NCBI RefSeq assembly: GCF_051014685.1
Contig: NC_135058.1
Span: forward strand, 7,416,811-7,480,810
Origin: Ptiloglossa arizonensis
Taxonomy: Eukaryota; Arthropoda; Insecta; Hymenoptera; Colletidae
Reading direction: 5' to 3'
DNA: 64,000 bases
Positions 36,601 to 48,100 of the stretch are shown piece by piece (the stretch's first letter is position 1; each line of letters begins with the position of its first letter). Under the pieces are notes generated by a model. The model was given only the letters and a program-made list of their open reading frames with translations, was not told where the DNA came from and ran no database searches. The position numbers and the translations under genes are program-made.

Positions 36601-39600
36601 CTTTCCTCCGGTTCGAAATGTATCGTCAACCGTACGTTATCGCGATATCTATTCCCGCGTACGTGCTCGTAAAAGTGAACATAGAACGGCGAAAAATATA
36701 TCCAACGATAAGAAGTTTCTCGCGTACGTACAACGAAGAGTATTTCGGTCGAGTTTCTTTCTCCGTATTGTTAATTCCGTTAATTCGTTGAAATTCTTAG
36801 GCGCAAGGTCGATTCGGTTAGGCTCGAGAGGAAAGCTCGTTGAACGAAATTCCGTTGCGTCGAATCACATTTTTCCCACCATAGGGAAATGTCTCGTCCG
36901 TGAGACGTAATATCGAAACGGACGATAATTACGACGCGAAATGGATGCAATCGTTCGTGAAGTTCGGTCCGACGAAAAGTGTTATTGCCGGACGAGTAAC
37001 TCGTATTGTGATTTACCGTCGACTTGCAAAAACCTTGCGTCTTAATTGCCCGACGGGATCGCAGTTACTGCAACTGGAACGTTCGAACCGATGTAATAAC
37101 CGTAAGTGCCTCCTCCATTAGCAGCTCGAGTTCCTCATTCAAATAGCTGCCGCTCCATATTCCAATCCGGTTCAACTCGACCTTAAGAAAGGTCCTATTA
37201 GTCTCGCCACCTGCCGCCAGCACCCGTCATCCAGCTTCTCCCGCTTCCCTTATCCCCGCTTGTTCGTTTGCCGGAAACGTTGCGTGTGAGCTTCTTAAGT
37301 GAATTATGCCGGCATCACCTAGTCGCAAATTGAACGCGTCCCGCGACGAGTATTAATCGACATCTCGCGAAACGTCCCTGTAACTTTCTACACGATGTTA
37401 CCGATACGATCCTCGCCGAGCGCCGCTTCGTTACGAAGCTGGTAAATCGGACGACGAGTTGCGCGTACGATCGTTCAGTGGAATAATTTTAAAAAAATCA
37501 CAATCTACGTTTACTCTGCCAGACGGTTAGTTTTCTACGTCGGATGTTTGTATTCGAAACACGCTGGAACGTCCTAACTGATCGAATACACGATGTTCCG
37601 ATCGTCGATTTTTCCGATCTGTGTTTCGAAGGAATGTTATCTTTCGGACGGTGTTCACCGCGCGAAACAACGTTAACGAGGAGCACGAGATTTACCGAGC
37701 GGAGCTAGAAAATTTATGTTTCGAAAGTGTCTACGTAGACACGTTGTTGCGTGCAAGCTCCGCCCGGTAACAACGAGTCTGCTTCCGGAATCTTTTAGCG
37801 CTCGTGGAACGATCGAGCGGAAGGTCGCCGGTGGTACCGTGCTAATTGGCTGCGAATTTAGAATGTCGATGAAATTTTTGTCGATTTAAATTGATCAGGG
37901 AGTACATCATAGTTTGGCGATCGGTATACATAGAATTGTACGAGAGAAAAGGGCAGAACTCTGAAGTATTGAGAAAAAGTCAAACATTATTTACACATTA
38001 TTTACCCCATTGAACCCCATTGGCGTTGGTTACGCATAGTCGACGAATATTTTCTCGGTCTGCTCGAAATCTATAGTAAGTTGCTCACTATCAAGGGGGG
38101 TAGTGTTTTCGTAAACGTACAAAAGTAACGAGGAGAACTTACAAAGCTACGCTTTTTTAATTTTTGACGTTAATTTGTAACTGTTCAGGGCTCAAGAACT
38201 ATTAATAAATTACACACCGATTGTATACTCCGTGTAGGGGTTCGAATGGACTCTATCCTCGTCATCGAGGGGGTTAATCGGAATAATGTTCTCTCGAGGA
38301 GTCTCTTGCGCGTCTCTGCTACCCTCTGCAGGCCGTTATGCGTATCAACCAGCACGTCTCTGCACGATGGTAGCGCGAACATGGTACCGCAAACTTGTCT
38401 CAAACAGGATCGAATCGATATTACACCCGCGTTTCCGGTATTTTTTGGCAACATAAATGTCCACGTATTTCCGGAGTTTTAATAACGGGTGACCCGCGCG
38501 GGGAAAGTTTTTCGAGTTAACGCTCGATATAATAATCGAAGAGCCATCAATGACGGTTCCGGAGTGACTATTTCACCGAGGAAATGTTTTTGCTTCATTT
38601 GTTCGGGAGCTTTCGCGATCGCTCATCCATGCCACGGTCGATTTCGCGGCACGGAGATTGCGTTTAATTAAAATGCATCGCGATAGCTCTTGTTTGCGGT
38701 GCCGCAAAGGGATTAATAAGTCATACGTGTACAGAGAGAGGAATTTGCGCAGCGGGACGCGACTCGTTTATCCGTAAAAAGCGAAGCGTACCTTCGCTTT
38801 CCTCTCCGCGTTCCTATCGTTCGTATCGTTACGGAACACTTTTTTTTATTTCAATGGCACTTACGGTGATCGCGTTCGCGCGATGAATTTTACAGTAAGA
38901 TGAAATTCGTCGCGTATCGCGCGAGCCCGCGAAATTGTTTCGCGCGTACCGCGAGCTCGGGAACGATCGCTGATAATAACGATGAAAAACGCGTACGATT
39001 CTCGATCGATGCGATACAATCGCGTCGAACGACGTATACGTAACACGAGCACGGTAATCCACGCGCAACCAACAACCGTACGCGATGTTTGCCATTTTTG
39101 CTCCACGGACCGTTACCTCGTATTACGTTGCCGCGTTGCGTGAACGGGAAATTTAATTACGAAGATTTCTTCGGAATTGCAGCGGTTCGTTCGCGCGTTA
39201 CGACGCTCGAAATAACTCGAAAAATGGAACGTGCACGTGTAGATGCGCCAGTATCTTCGAAGAGGTTGAAACGAACGACAGTTGGCCCGGTGGGAGCGAA
39301 AATAGATTCACAATCTAGGTAATGAAACGGAGACGGAGGACGTAATCGCGCGAAAGACGAAGGGTTACAAATTGGGACAATGACCGGATCGAGTAGTGGT
39401 TAAGAACTGTGATAAAGATCTCGGTTCGAAGGAAACCTTGGTTTCGAGAAAGAGAGAAGAAGGACGGTACCAGAACGATAGGAATCGTTCGATATCGAAG
39501 AAAATTGCGATAGGGGGAATAGAAACGTAAAACGAGTACATCGTACTGTAGTGTACATTTCTCAATAAACGATTGAGATCGTTACACTACTTTATTATAT

Positions 39601-41824
39601 ATATATTTTTGTAACACAACATCTGTGTTAAAACTCCCAATTATCCTCGCGGTGTTCAACCACGACTTTTGATGGAGCTTGCGGCATAGCTGTACCACGA
39701 TTGTCGCTTTCCCCGATACGTAATTTCGATCGTAAAAATTCCCGAACGGTTCTCAAAGGGTCGATGGCGCGCAAAGGGTCTAACAACACCTGTTCCGGAG
39801 CGACAAATCCGTTGAATTTCGTGCCGAGGCGAGCGCACAAGTTTTCCCGTAACACCTGCCGACCGTTATGAAGTCACATTTTCCAAACAACAATTTCTCA
39901 CGGGCACAGATACAACCCGAGAGCCTCTCAAAGTTAGCTGGGGAGGTCGCAACAGGGCGATCGAATGGTAACAACGACGAACTTTCTTCTACCCCGAATC
40001 CCCGACCAAACACCCCAATAACGAAACAACGAACGATTCGCGATTGTCGAAAATCGCATCGCCGACATTCGCGCGTGTTTTCGTATCGTAAACGGGGACA
40101 AGAGGGTGGATCGATGAATTACGAGGGGCGCGTGGCCGATGCAGCCCGCGTTTTCGTACACACGGAATTAATCCGGAATAATGTCTCGCGAACCGCGCGA
40201 CGCGCGATCGTTGAAAATAAAACGCGAGCGTGCACGGATCCACCGTTCCCGCGCCTCTTTATACGCGTGCTTCGGATATTTTTATGGGGTGTACACCGAG
40301 TTTTATGGCTCGTGCCCGGAAAATCACTGATTCCCGACCGAACGCCCGATGGCCCTTACACGCTCGATGGACCCGAGCGGAACGGTTAACCGGACAGTAT
40401 CAACGAATATTCCCGATTATCGTCGTTATCCGTGTTACTGTCGCGTACTATCTGGACAATGATAATGATAGAGTACGAACGGGAGAAACATACTTTTAAC
40501 GCGTCTGTTCTTACGAATCGTGAGATACACGACGATATGGAGGCAATAATAGTAATTATGTTACACGTCTTGCACGTGTAAAGAAATTATAAAATGAACA
40601 AAGAGGTCTCTCTACGGATCGTTGCTCGTGTTTACCACGAGTCTCCGAATAGACGGGTTTCGTACGGAAAAGAAAAGGACAACGTGACGATTGTTTGATC
40701 TCAAGACGATCGTTTCGTCGCTGGATTCGTCGCAGTTAAAGTTTATTTTACCGTACTCGTGGCGCGGCCGTTAATCGATGAGAAAAAAAAGAAACTTTTT
40801 CCAATTTTACACGTGTTTCTATCGGCAACTTCGATTGAATTCTTTGCAGTTGTGTTTCGCCCAGAGCGTGTTCAAACGATTAAATCGGACGAGCAGAAAG
40901 TAGTAATTGAACGGGAATTATCTCGGCGCGTGAAAGCGTTCGACGCTCGCACCTCGCATCGTCGTACGAAATCGAACGCGTGCACGAGACAGAACGAAAT
41001 TAATGGACACCGGAAACAGTTTAATACCGTCTCGCGTTTTGTGCGTTGCCCGGGTACCGTAGACTTACCTATCACTCGCAGCCGTTCCGCTTATAAACGC
41101 AAGTAGCGTGTAAAACGCGCGGTTCCGGTCGATCGGTGTTGCCCGTTCCTGTCGTGAGATAATCCGACAACGTACACGTGAACCTACACTCCGCATGATT
41201 TCGCGATTTAATTCTACGACACGACAAGCGATAAACGAACGAACGAATTACCACCGTTAGGAAATTTGCGATCCATCTTGCGCCAGCCACCGTAATTAAC
41301 GGATCACCTTTCTGTATAATTAAAGGGTACGAATCAAACGTCGAGGATGGAATAAGTACCGGGCGTACGATACGGTGATATCCTTATTAGACGTTTAACC
41401 GATCCGTGACAACCATCGTGCTCGCGTCTCTGTTGAAACGTCACGCTTTTGGAACATTCAATTACGCGTTATCTCGTACACGTTGAAAAATAAACGTGCA
41501 TCGAGCACTGAATACTTCACCGAACTCGAACCTTTCGAACGATGAAAATTTGTGTCCGTTAATTCGTCTCGTCGGTAATTATTCAACGGAACGTAACGAA
41601 ATCAACGGAGATCGAGAATTTTACTTGGAAACGAGAAACTAGAAACCATCTTAGCAGCCGTTTCGCTGCTTTCAGGGATTCCACGCGCATTTTCGTAATT
41701 TTTTACGAAAAAGTCAGGCAAGGTGCCAGGACTTCGTTAGTTGACGGGATTAAGTTTCCGTACTCGAGTCCCGATACCACCCACCGAGAGAATACACCGA
41801 ACGGGGAATAAAATTACTTCAGCG

Positions 41825-42075
41825 ATCCTCGAAGGGGTGCTTTTAGGACCCTCGAACTTTGAGACTCCAGGGATCGCACGGACTCCGTGAAATCTGAGAC
41901 TCCAGGGTCCTAGGAAGCCTCAAGAATCTCGCTAACTCCGAGATACCGGATGTTTGAAGAATCGCAGAGATCCTGGAGATCATAAGGGCCCTGAGAATTC
42001 TGAGACTCCGGGATCCTTTGGGTTGCGCTCGACCGATCTCGCGAACCGGAGAACTTGCTTCAACGTCTCGAGAAT
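41825..42075. repeat. 35-bp minisatellite, about seven degenerate units
   Basis: The core word TGAGACTCCAGGG or a variant recurs at about 41860, 41895, 41929, 41964 and 42001, a period of 34-37 bp. Weaker units flank it (GATCCTCGAAGG near 41824; TCTCGCGAACCGGAG near 42036). Units share GAGACTCC, GGATC and GGACTCC-type words. There is no reading-frame significance, as 35 is not a multiple of three. Confidence 0.8.
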
Positions 42076-43319
42076 CCAAGGTCGTTTAGATTTTGTCCAA
42101 CGGTATTGTCTATATCGGATCTAGAGTTGTTAGTTGACGTCCAACGGATCTAAAGTCTATCTTCTCCCAAGGAGTCAACATCGTCCGCAAAACGTCCCTC
42201 GTAATCAAAGTCTCGTCTTCTGAGCTCTCGAGGTATCCGTATTACGTTCCACGCCTACGCCTCTGAGGTGACCAAACACTCTTTGTGCGTTTCGAGTACC
42301 TAACCTTCTACGAAGATTATCAAGATGGCCCTTCTGGGTTGGATTACGATTATCGTGGCAAATGTTTACTCGTTACTCTCTCTCTGCACCGAGGGAAGAA
42401 TTTAACTCGAATCGGACGTGTCGCGCGCGATTTAAAATTTCCAATTACGTCGAGTAACTTTCATCCTCGGGTTCTACATTTGGTCACCTCGTCGCCAAAA
42501 GAACCCGCAGCTATTACTTGGGTATATTTTATTCTAAATTTTTCTTCTCGAACGTTCGACAATTGGTACTTTGTTGCATCAGAGTCGAGTTTTGTACGGT
42601 ATACTTTTTTCGAATACATTCTTCCATTTGATTATTCGAAGAAAATAATCCAACGAGCGATTGGTCGACACAGAGCCTCAACGTGCAAATTTGGTCAGAA
42701 TCGCGAGCTCCTCGTGAGAAATGTATTCGCAGAGTGTATCATTCGCTGGGAAGAAAATGATAGGTAACGCGGCGGGTTACCGATAAAAATTTAAAAGGTA
42801 TTTTTCGTCGTTTACCGGCGAACCGGTATTGCGATCCCTGGCTGCTATCTCTACAAGCTCAGTCCGGGTAAATCTATTACGGAGATACGTCTAGCAGTGC
42901 CAGGAAGCAAGTTAGTAAACTGGGTCATCTGATAAAGGAAGGGGGTGCGGTAGCGACTTAAGTGCGATGTACGGTCGCGTTGATATCAGTTATCGCTGCT
43001 TCTCGTTGTTAGCTTTTTGCTCGATTGACATCGGTTCGCAAGGTTTGTCGTTTTCGGGCTCGAAACGTTACCTGTTCCTTTCTCTCGACTACCCACCGAA
43101 CGATAGAGCGTTACCGGAGATTAAATTTTACACGCAACGAGTCGTAGCTGCTTCGAAAGAAGAGAATCTGAACCAAACGAATCGCTCTTGCAAGTAATTC
43201 AATTCGTTCTTTAGAGAGAAACGTTGACTGGACGGTGAATACAATAGATAAGTTCATCGTTCTATTTTGAAGTTTCGTGTAGATCTGTCGACTCGTTCGT
43301 ATATTTACAGTTGTTCAAA
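42076..43319. other. No gene recognised; noncoding
   Basis: Just beyond the minisatellite GTCCAACGG and GGATCTA recur twice (42087-42160). A 26-codon frame at 42325 starts in an excellent context and is hydrophobic, but ends at TAA with no usable donor. Nothing else is supported. Confidence 0.45.
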
Positions 43320-43385
43320 GTTCAAGTGTCATAGTATTCTTTTACAATAGAAAAAATGACAAAACTTATTGAACGATCCAGCATA
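43320..43385 (-). mobile_element. Mariner-like terminal fragment, copy 1
   Basis: Over 66 bases this matches 56467-56532 at 53 positions, most differences being transitions. Read on the minus strand it ends outward as GGATCGTTCAATAAGTTTTG, which resembles a mariner inverted terminal repeat. Weak similarity to the opposite terminus occurs near 43245-43275 (ATAAGTTCATCGTTCTATTTTGAAG), which would make a short internally deleted element. No transposase coding is visible. Confidence 0.45.
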
Positions 43386-44625
43386 CATTGTACACGACGC
43401 GACGATGGATAACATTGTTCGATACCACCTTGGAGTTTGCACGATACTCTCGACGTAACGTATCGTAAATACTTTGTCGTTAAAGTTACACATGTTATAA
43501 GAAATGTATATATATTCTCGAAGGTGAAACGAAATTTTCAACCGGTCGTGTGAAAGGCGCGTTTACTTTCACTGCGAGTGTTGCAGCTTGCTGCAACTTC
43601 CGGCCCGAGTACCGAGCGCCACATTTCTGCAGATTCTCGCTCAAGAAGATTGCTTCGTTTCTATACTACGTTGAAACGGGCCCGTGATTTCTAACAAGTG
43701 TCTCTTTCTTAAGTGAACGACGTGAACGCGCGGTCTGCACCAAGTTGCAGCGTTTTTGCATATACCTACCTCAGCGGGACACTTTTTTCCTCCTTTTGAG
43801 AAGACACCGCGAGGCGTTGATGCGAAATACTTGTTGGTAACGAAGTCACCGTTTCTTTTTCCAGATTCGCCGCTTCGCATTGGAAGACGTAATTTACTTC
43901 CGCGAACGAATACAATTTTACGTGCATCGCCTGCAAAGTTCGAGGCCGAATGAAAAAACGATTTGCATAAAAAAAAATGTTCACTTCCGTGGAAGACGCT
44001 TCGCAAGGGAGAAAGTATCCAGGGAAACGGTCAAAGATATTTTCGTTCGACGAGGTGAATTTGATTACAGAACTCGCGCAAAAAGTTAATAAAAAGGCGT
44101 TACATACCAGAATAAAAAAATCCCGGTAAATTCGCGACAAAGTTGACAAATTTTTGACAATTCGCGACCGTGAGTTTCCGAAAAGAATCGTCGAGATACG
44201 GGTGGATCTACGTCGTAAACTCGATCCAGCTCGTAGAAGATTAACAGAATGGTAAAAAAAAAAGAAAGTAGAAAAATATTCGCGACGGAACTGTTGATTA
44301 TCTCGAACAGTTCCCCCTACCGCGCATTCTCGCGAAATTTTCCCATTATCGTGCTCTCTTCGCGTAAATCGCGCGGGATCGGGACCGGGATGATTCGCGC
44401 GAAACGGCGCACGTTTCAACGCGGGAAGGAGACTTATCTTCTCGCTACTGTTCTCGACGTCGATGAGACATCGACAGAAAAGTACTACTTTGCGATGTTG
44501 CTCGCCTCTCCCCACTCTTTCTTCTCTGCATCCCCTCCTCCCGGCCGATTCTATACTTTCGCGTTCCCGCGTGGTCGCGTCGAGATCGTTCGTGCGGCAA
44601 CACTCGTCGGTGTCCCATTAAAATT
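43386..44625. other. No gene recognised; noncoding
   Basis: A minus-strand frame of 249 codons covers 43766-44515 but has no ATG at its start, no domain and a phenylalanine/serine/arginine-rich composition. I treat it as chance. A TGCAGCTTGCTGCA palindrome lies near 43580. Confidence 0.5.
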
Positions 44626-44976
44626 TCAATAAAAAGAATGCCCGCGGTGAGGGGGATGGTTCGGGGGTTGGGGTGGTAGTAGAACGGGGGACGTCGAGGC
44701 GGCGGTAAGTGCTCCGACGTCCCTCGATCCTTCCATCCTGTTCTGGTTCCGTCTACTCGGTGGAAAACCTCTTTGACTCCGAAGCGTCGGGGTGCGTACG
44801 CGTTGCGGTGGCCCGCGGCGAAACTGTCCGAAGAGAGACACTGGAATTCCGTGGAATTTCGTTGCGTTCCGTGGACGAAGCCATTCGCGGTTTATCTCCT
44901 CGGATAGAGGACGTGGTAGATGGCTGGGGGCGTTGTCCTCGGATGTTTCGACGTCCCGTGGAACCGATTCGGCCAT
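44626..44976 (-). CDS. Candidate proline-rich reading frame, unrecognised (116 codons)
   Basis: This minus-strand frame starts at ATG in a good insect context (TTAAATGG). It reads MAESVPRDVETSEDNAPS, then an arginine/proline-rich middle and a low-complexity proline-rich end (LLPPQPPNHPPHRGHS) before the stop. The proline end coincides with G-rich plus-strand sequence, so composition alone could create it. The opposite strand is also open for 137 codons, typical of GC-rich chance frames. No domain is present and no function is assigned. Confidence 0.15.
   Translation of the reverse strand: MAESVPRDVETSEDNAPSHLPRPLSEEINREWLRPRNATKFHGIPVSLFGQFRRGPPQRVRTPTLRSQRGFPPSRRNQNRMEGSRDVGALTAASTSPVLLPPQPPNHPPHRGHSFY
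44651..44690 (+). other. G-rich cluster, weak G-quadruplex motif
   Basis: Runs GGGGG, GGGGG, GGGG and GGGGG lie at 44651, 44663, 44670 and 44686. The last loop (12 nt) exceeds the usual limit, so folding is less certain than at 27091 or 60787. Confidence 0.45.
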
Positions 44977-45111
44977 TTAATTATTTCCGGAATCCGAGCG
45001 AGCACCTCCGGGAAGTAATTGCATTTATCGAAGACGTTTCGAAAACTATGCACTCGAACACGGAGCCACGAGTCCGTCTTAATCTTCAGTGGGAACGGTT
45101 ACCCGAGGCCA

Positions 45112-45152
45112 CTCTCTCTTGAGAGAGAAAGATACAGAGAGAGAGAGAGAGT
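45112..45152. repeat. Mirrored CT/GA microsatellite
   Basis: CTCTCTCTT is followed directly by GAGAGAGAAAGATAC and then (AG)8. The two halves are complementary and could form a small hairpin. Confidence 0.85.
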
Positions 45153-48100
45153 CGTAGGTATTCCACGGCTTGTTAATCTTTTAATTAAGTTACGGAATTT
45201 AACTCCCGTCACGCTGATGCGGAACCAGATATCTTTTCGTTTGCGATGCTTCTTTTTTCTTACGAAGTGGATCGTGGTCGAACAGAGATGATTAATTTCC
45301 ATGGGCGCGACGCTGTCTCGACTGGAAACGAGTGCGTCGAGAATAGTTAGAGACGGTGTTTATGGCGGTGAACGGGTTGATCGTAGAATCGAAGCGACGA
45401 TAAGTTATTACGAGTGACTTTAAGATTGTATTGTCTATCCGAGAAGATGAAATAAAGAGTTGGTCGATGAACGTGGAGAAAAGTAACCTGGTACCGTTTC
45501 CAAATTCTCTTTCATCGTAACTTGGATCAGTGTCGGTGAAATGCTACTATTCGACACGTGATTTGTAGCGTGAATGATACTCGATGAAAGAGAGGGAAAT
45601 TTCTTTCTGGACATTTAATAATAACGATTAATAATTCGGGAAAACGAAAATGTAATTCTTAGGGGATGAAACATTGTCCTTCAATACCGATCGGTCGTTC
45701 GATTGGTTAGTTTTGTATCGCGAATAAAATAATTCATACTTATTTGATTCGTGCCTTGCACGTGTACTCGATCTTCTGCATCCGACCAACGTCATAGTCG
45801 GAACAATTGCATCGGAGTACCTAACCGTAGCAAGAAAAACGAGTTCTTCGAGACACGGTACCGTCAGTGAAGACAAAAGCGAGACGAGAGCAACCAACGT
45901 AACGGATGTCTGAAGTATCGGTGCCAATGTCTTTGTACGATGATAATCGTGAAATATTCGCGCTCGATCGGAGGTAGAACTATCAGGGAAACAATTACGG
46001 GTCAATGACCGCGTGAAATAAGCCCGAAGGGTGGCCGACGATATTCGAGAGGCCGCGAAATTAGCAGAAATTTCGTAACAGAGCTCTCGTCGAACGATTT
46101 TGCACCCAGACTAATTGTCGACCAACGGGAGACACGTTGTTCCCTCGATTCAGTTGCCCCGACGAATCAATGAGACAAATGTCGACGACGAACCAACGCA
46201 CGGCCCGTCGCATTAAATCAAAATACACTGTTCGCCGCGCATTATTCACGAATTACCGGCGAACGTGATAAAACGAGAACTTGCTCGTGGGTAGAACGAT
46301 ACGGGAACGTAACAGCGTTCCTTGATACAGAATTTTACTTCTTTCGATGTTCGATCCACCGTGAACTCCTCTGCTTCCAGAGTTCCGTAATGTTGGATTT
46401 GCATAACGAACGATCTTAGTCGAGATTCACGCATTAATAAAATTCTCCGATCCGACGCATCTACTATGGGGAATTGATAAGTTGACGAGCAGGTCACAAG
46501 GGCAGAAAGGGTTTTAGTACGTTGGTTTTCGATGAAAGAACAGAGATTAAAGTAGTGTAAGAAAACATAAAAATTATACTTTGTGAAAATTGTAATTATT
46601 CGAAGTTTGTCCCGGTATAAATGAATGTAACAGAATTCTTTAGACTCGCCAACTTACCTGTTACTTATAGCACTTCCCTTTGCTCGCGACTTTACTTTCG
46701 GTTAAGTTCCAACGACTCAACTGTTATTACACGTGCATTTGTAGCTTTACATCAATTACTTTTGTAGTTCTTGTACGTTCGTAGGCAACTATCTTAGAGA
46801 CAATTATTATTACACGTCGTTGGTTTTATGATAAATTGATATCGTCATGGCTAGACGAAATAGGTGTGTTTTGTGCAAGGCGACGAAGAACAGGGTGTAA
46901 ACTGGGAACTGTAACGAAGTTGATCACATTGGCATGTTTCGAAACTTGCCAGTGCCTGACGTTCGATCGTGTCCTTACCTGTCCACTTCGATGACTTCTA
47001 TTGTTTGTCTTACTTCTATCGTTTGTTTCGAGTTCTTATCGCAAAGCGTGACTGCTTTCTTTCCGTTAACGTTGGCATTCTTGCAGTTTTCTACCGAGAA
47101 AGTCGAATGCAACTGTAAACGATCGAAGAACAAACATCGTAACGAATTCTGTACGTAACTGCAAGGTTTCTCTTTTTTCGATCGAATTTTTATTCAACGA
47201 CATCGTTACGCAAGTGTAACGCAACAGATGCATAAACGAGGAAAATATACAAACGAAACGCAAAGTGCAAAAGTAGGTAAGAACTTGAAACATTCCGCGA
47301 ACATTACGTCCAGGCACGTGTAACGTTTCACCGATCAAGAATCTCGGTTTAAAGTGTTCGAAGTTTCGAAAAGTAACAAATTAATTTCAAAGTGGATGCT
47401 TCGTACGCCTAATAGACTGAGTAATTTCCTGTGTTTTCGTAATCCCACGCCCATGACATTCTTTAAACGAATTTTCAATTTTCATCAGCGTGCAGCAAAC
47501 ATTCGCGACGAGATTCTTTCACCCTTTGTTCACGCGTTTCATCTTTCGTCCCTTTAATTTTCCTCGTTGAAGCGCGGCGAATGGCTTTCAATATAATTAA
47601 AAAAGATTTGCAATTTCATAGATGTTCACAATTGAATGCATTAATTTCGCTGGAATTAGGTTCGTTTAACAGTTATCACAATATTTCCATGCAAATGGAT
47701 TCCGTGCAAATAAGACCGAATGTAAATTTTTTAATTTTCCTAATGCATAATATCAAAGACTCGATATTTTCTTTTCTCCTCTTATCTGTTTCCAGTCGAC
47801 TACTCTTGGCTGCGTTAAAAAATCATTGTTGCGATACAACCGGCGCGACGAGAATCGCGGAACGAAATTTCCATTAGTTTATACCGTTACGCTGTATAAA
47901 TTTGTACGGAAATAACTTCGTTGAAATTCCTGGCTCGGTAGTTGCGTTTCAGGAAGAAGTCGAAGCAAGGGCGTGTCTGTGAGACGCAAGACGGTGCAGC
48001 GGCCAATAGCTGACGCTGTTTACGAATTTCGTTCGGTCACAGACGTTACGGAGGCGGTGTCAAAAGCTTCGACCAATAAGGCGTCGTGGAAAAGATCCGC

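Larger units (their letters stand above)
29351..41824. other. No gene recognised; 12 kb of noncoding sequence
   Basis: No exon or RNA gene is supported. CpG-poor AT-rich patches are visible at about 29830-30000, 31500-31850 and 37870-38230; the last contains small tandem words (ATTATTTAC twice, CCCCATTG twice). A CT microsatellite and a 17-base poly-G run are listed separately. GGCCTT/AAGGCC arms near 32538-32561 and TAATTA-containing sequence nearby could belong to a regulatory element, but only comparison between species would show this. Confidence 0.5.

Noticed and set aside
37259..37273. TTGTTCGTTTG, resembling miR-375
   Set aside because: The match is short, the rest of the mature sequence differs and there is no hairpin.
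42325..42405. Hydrophobic 26-codon frame beginning MALLGWITIIVANV in an excellent start context
   Set aside because: It meets TAA after 26 codons with no donor site before it, so it could not be a signal-peptide exon as read.
43766..44515. Minus-strand open frame of 249 codons
   Set aside because: Its first codon is GTG, which is not a normal start in animals; there is no domain and its composition is that of chance frames.
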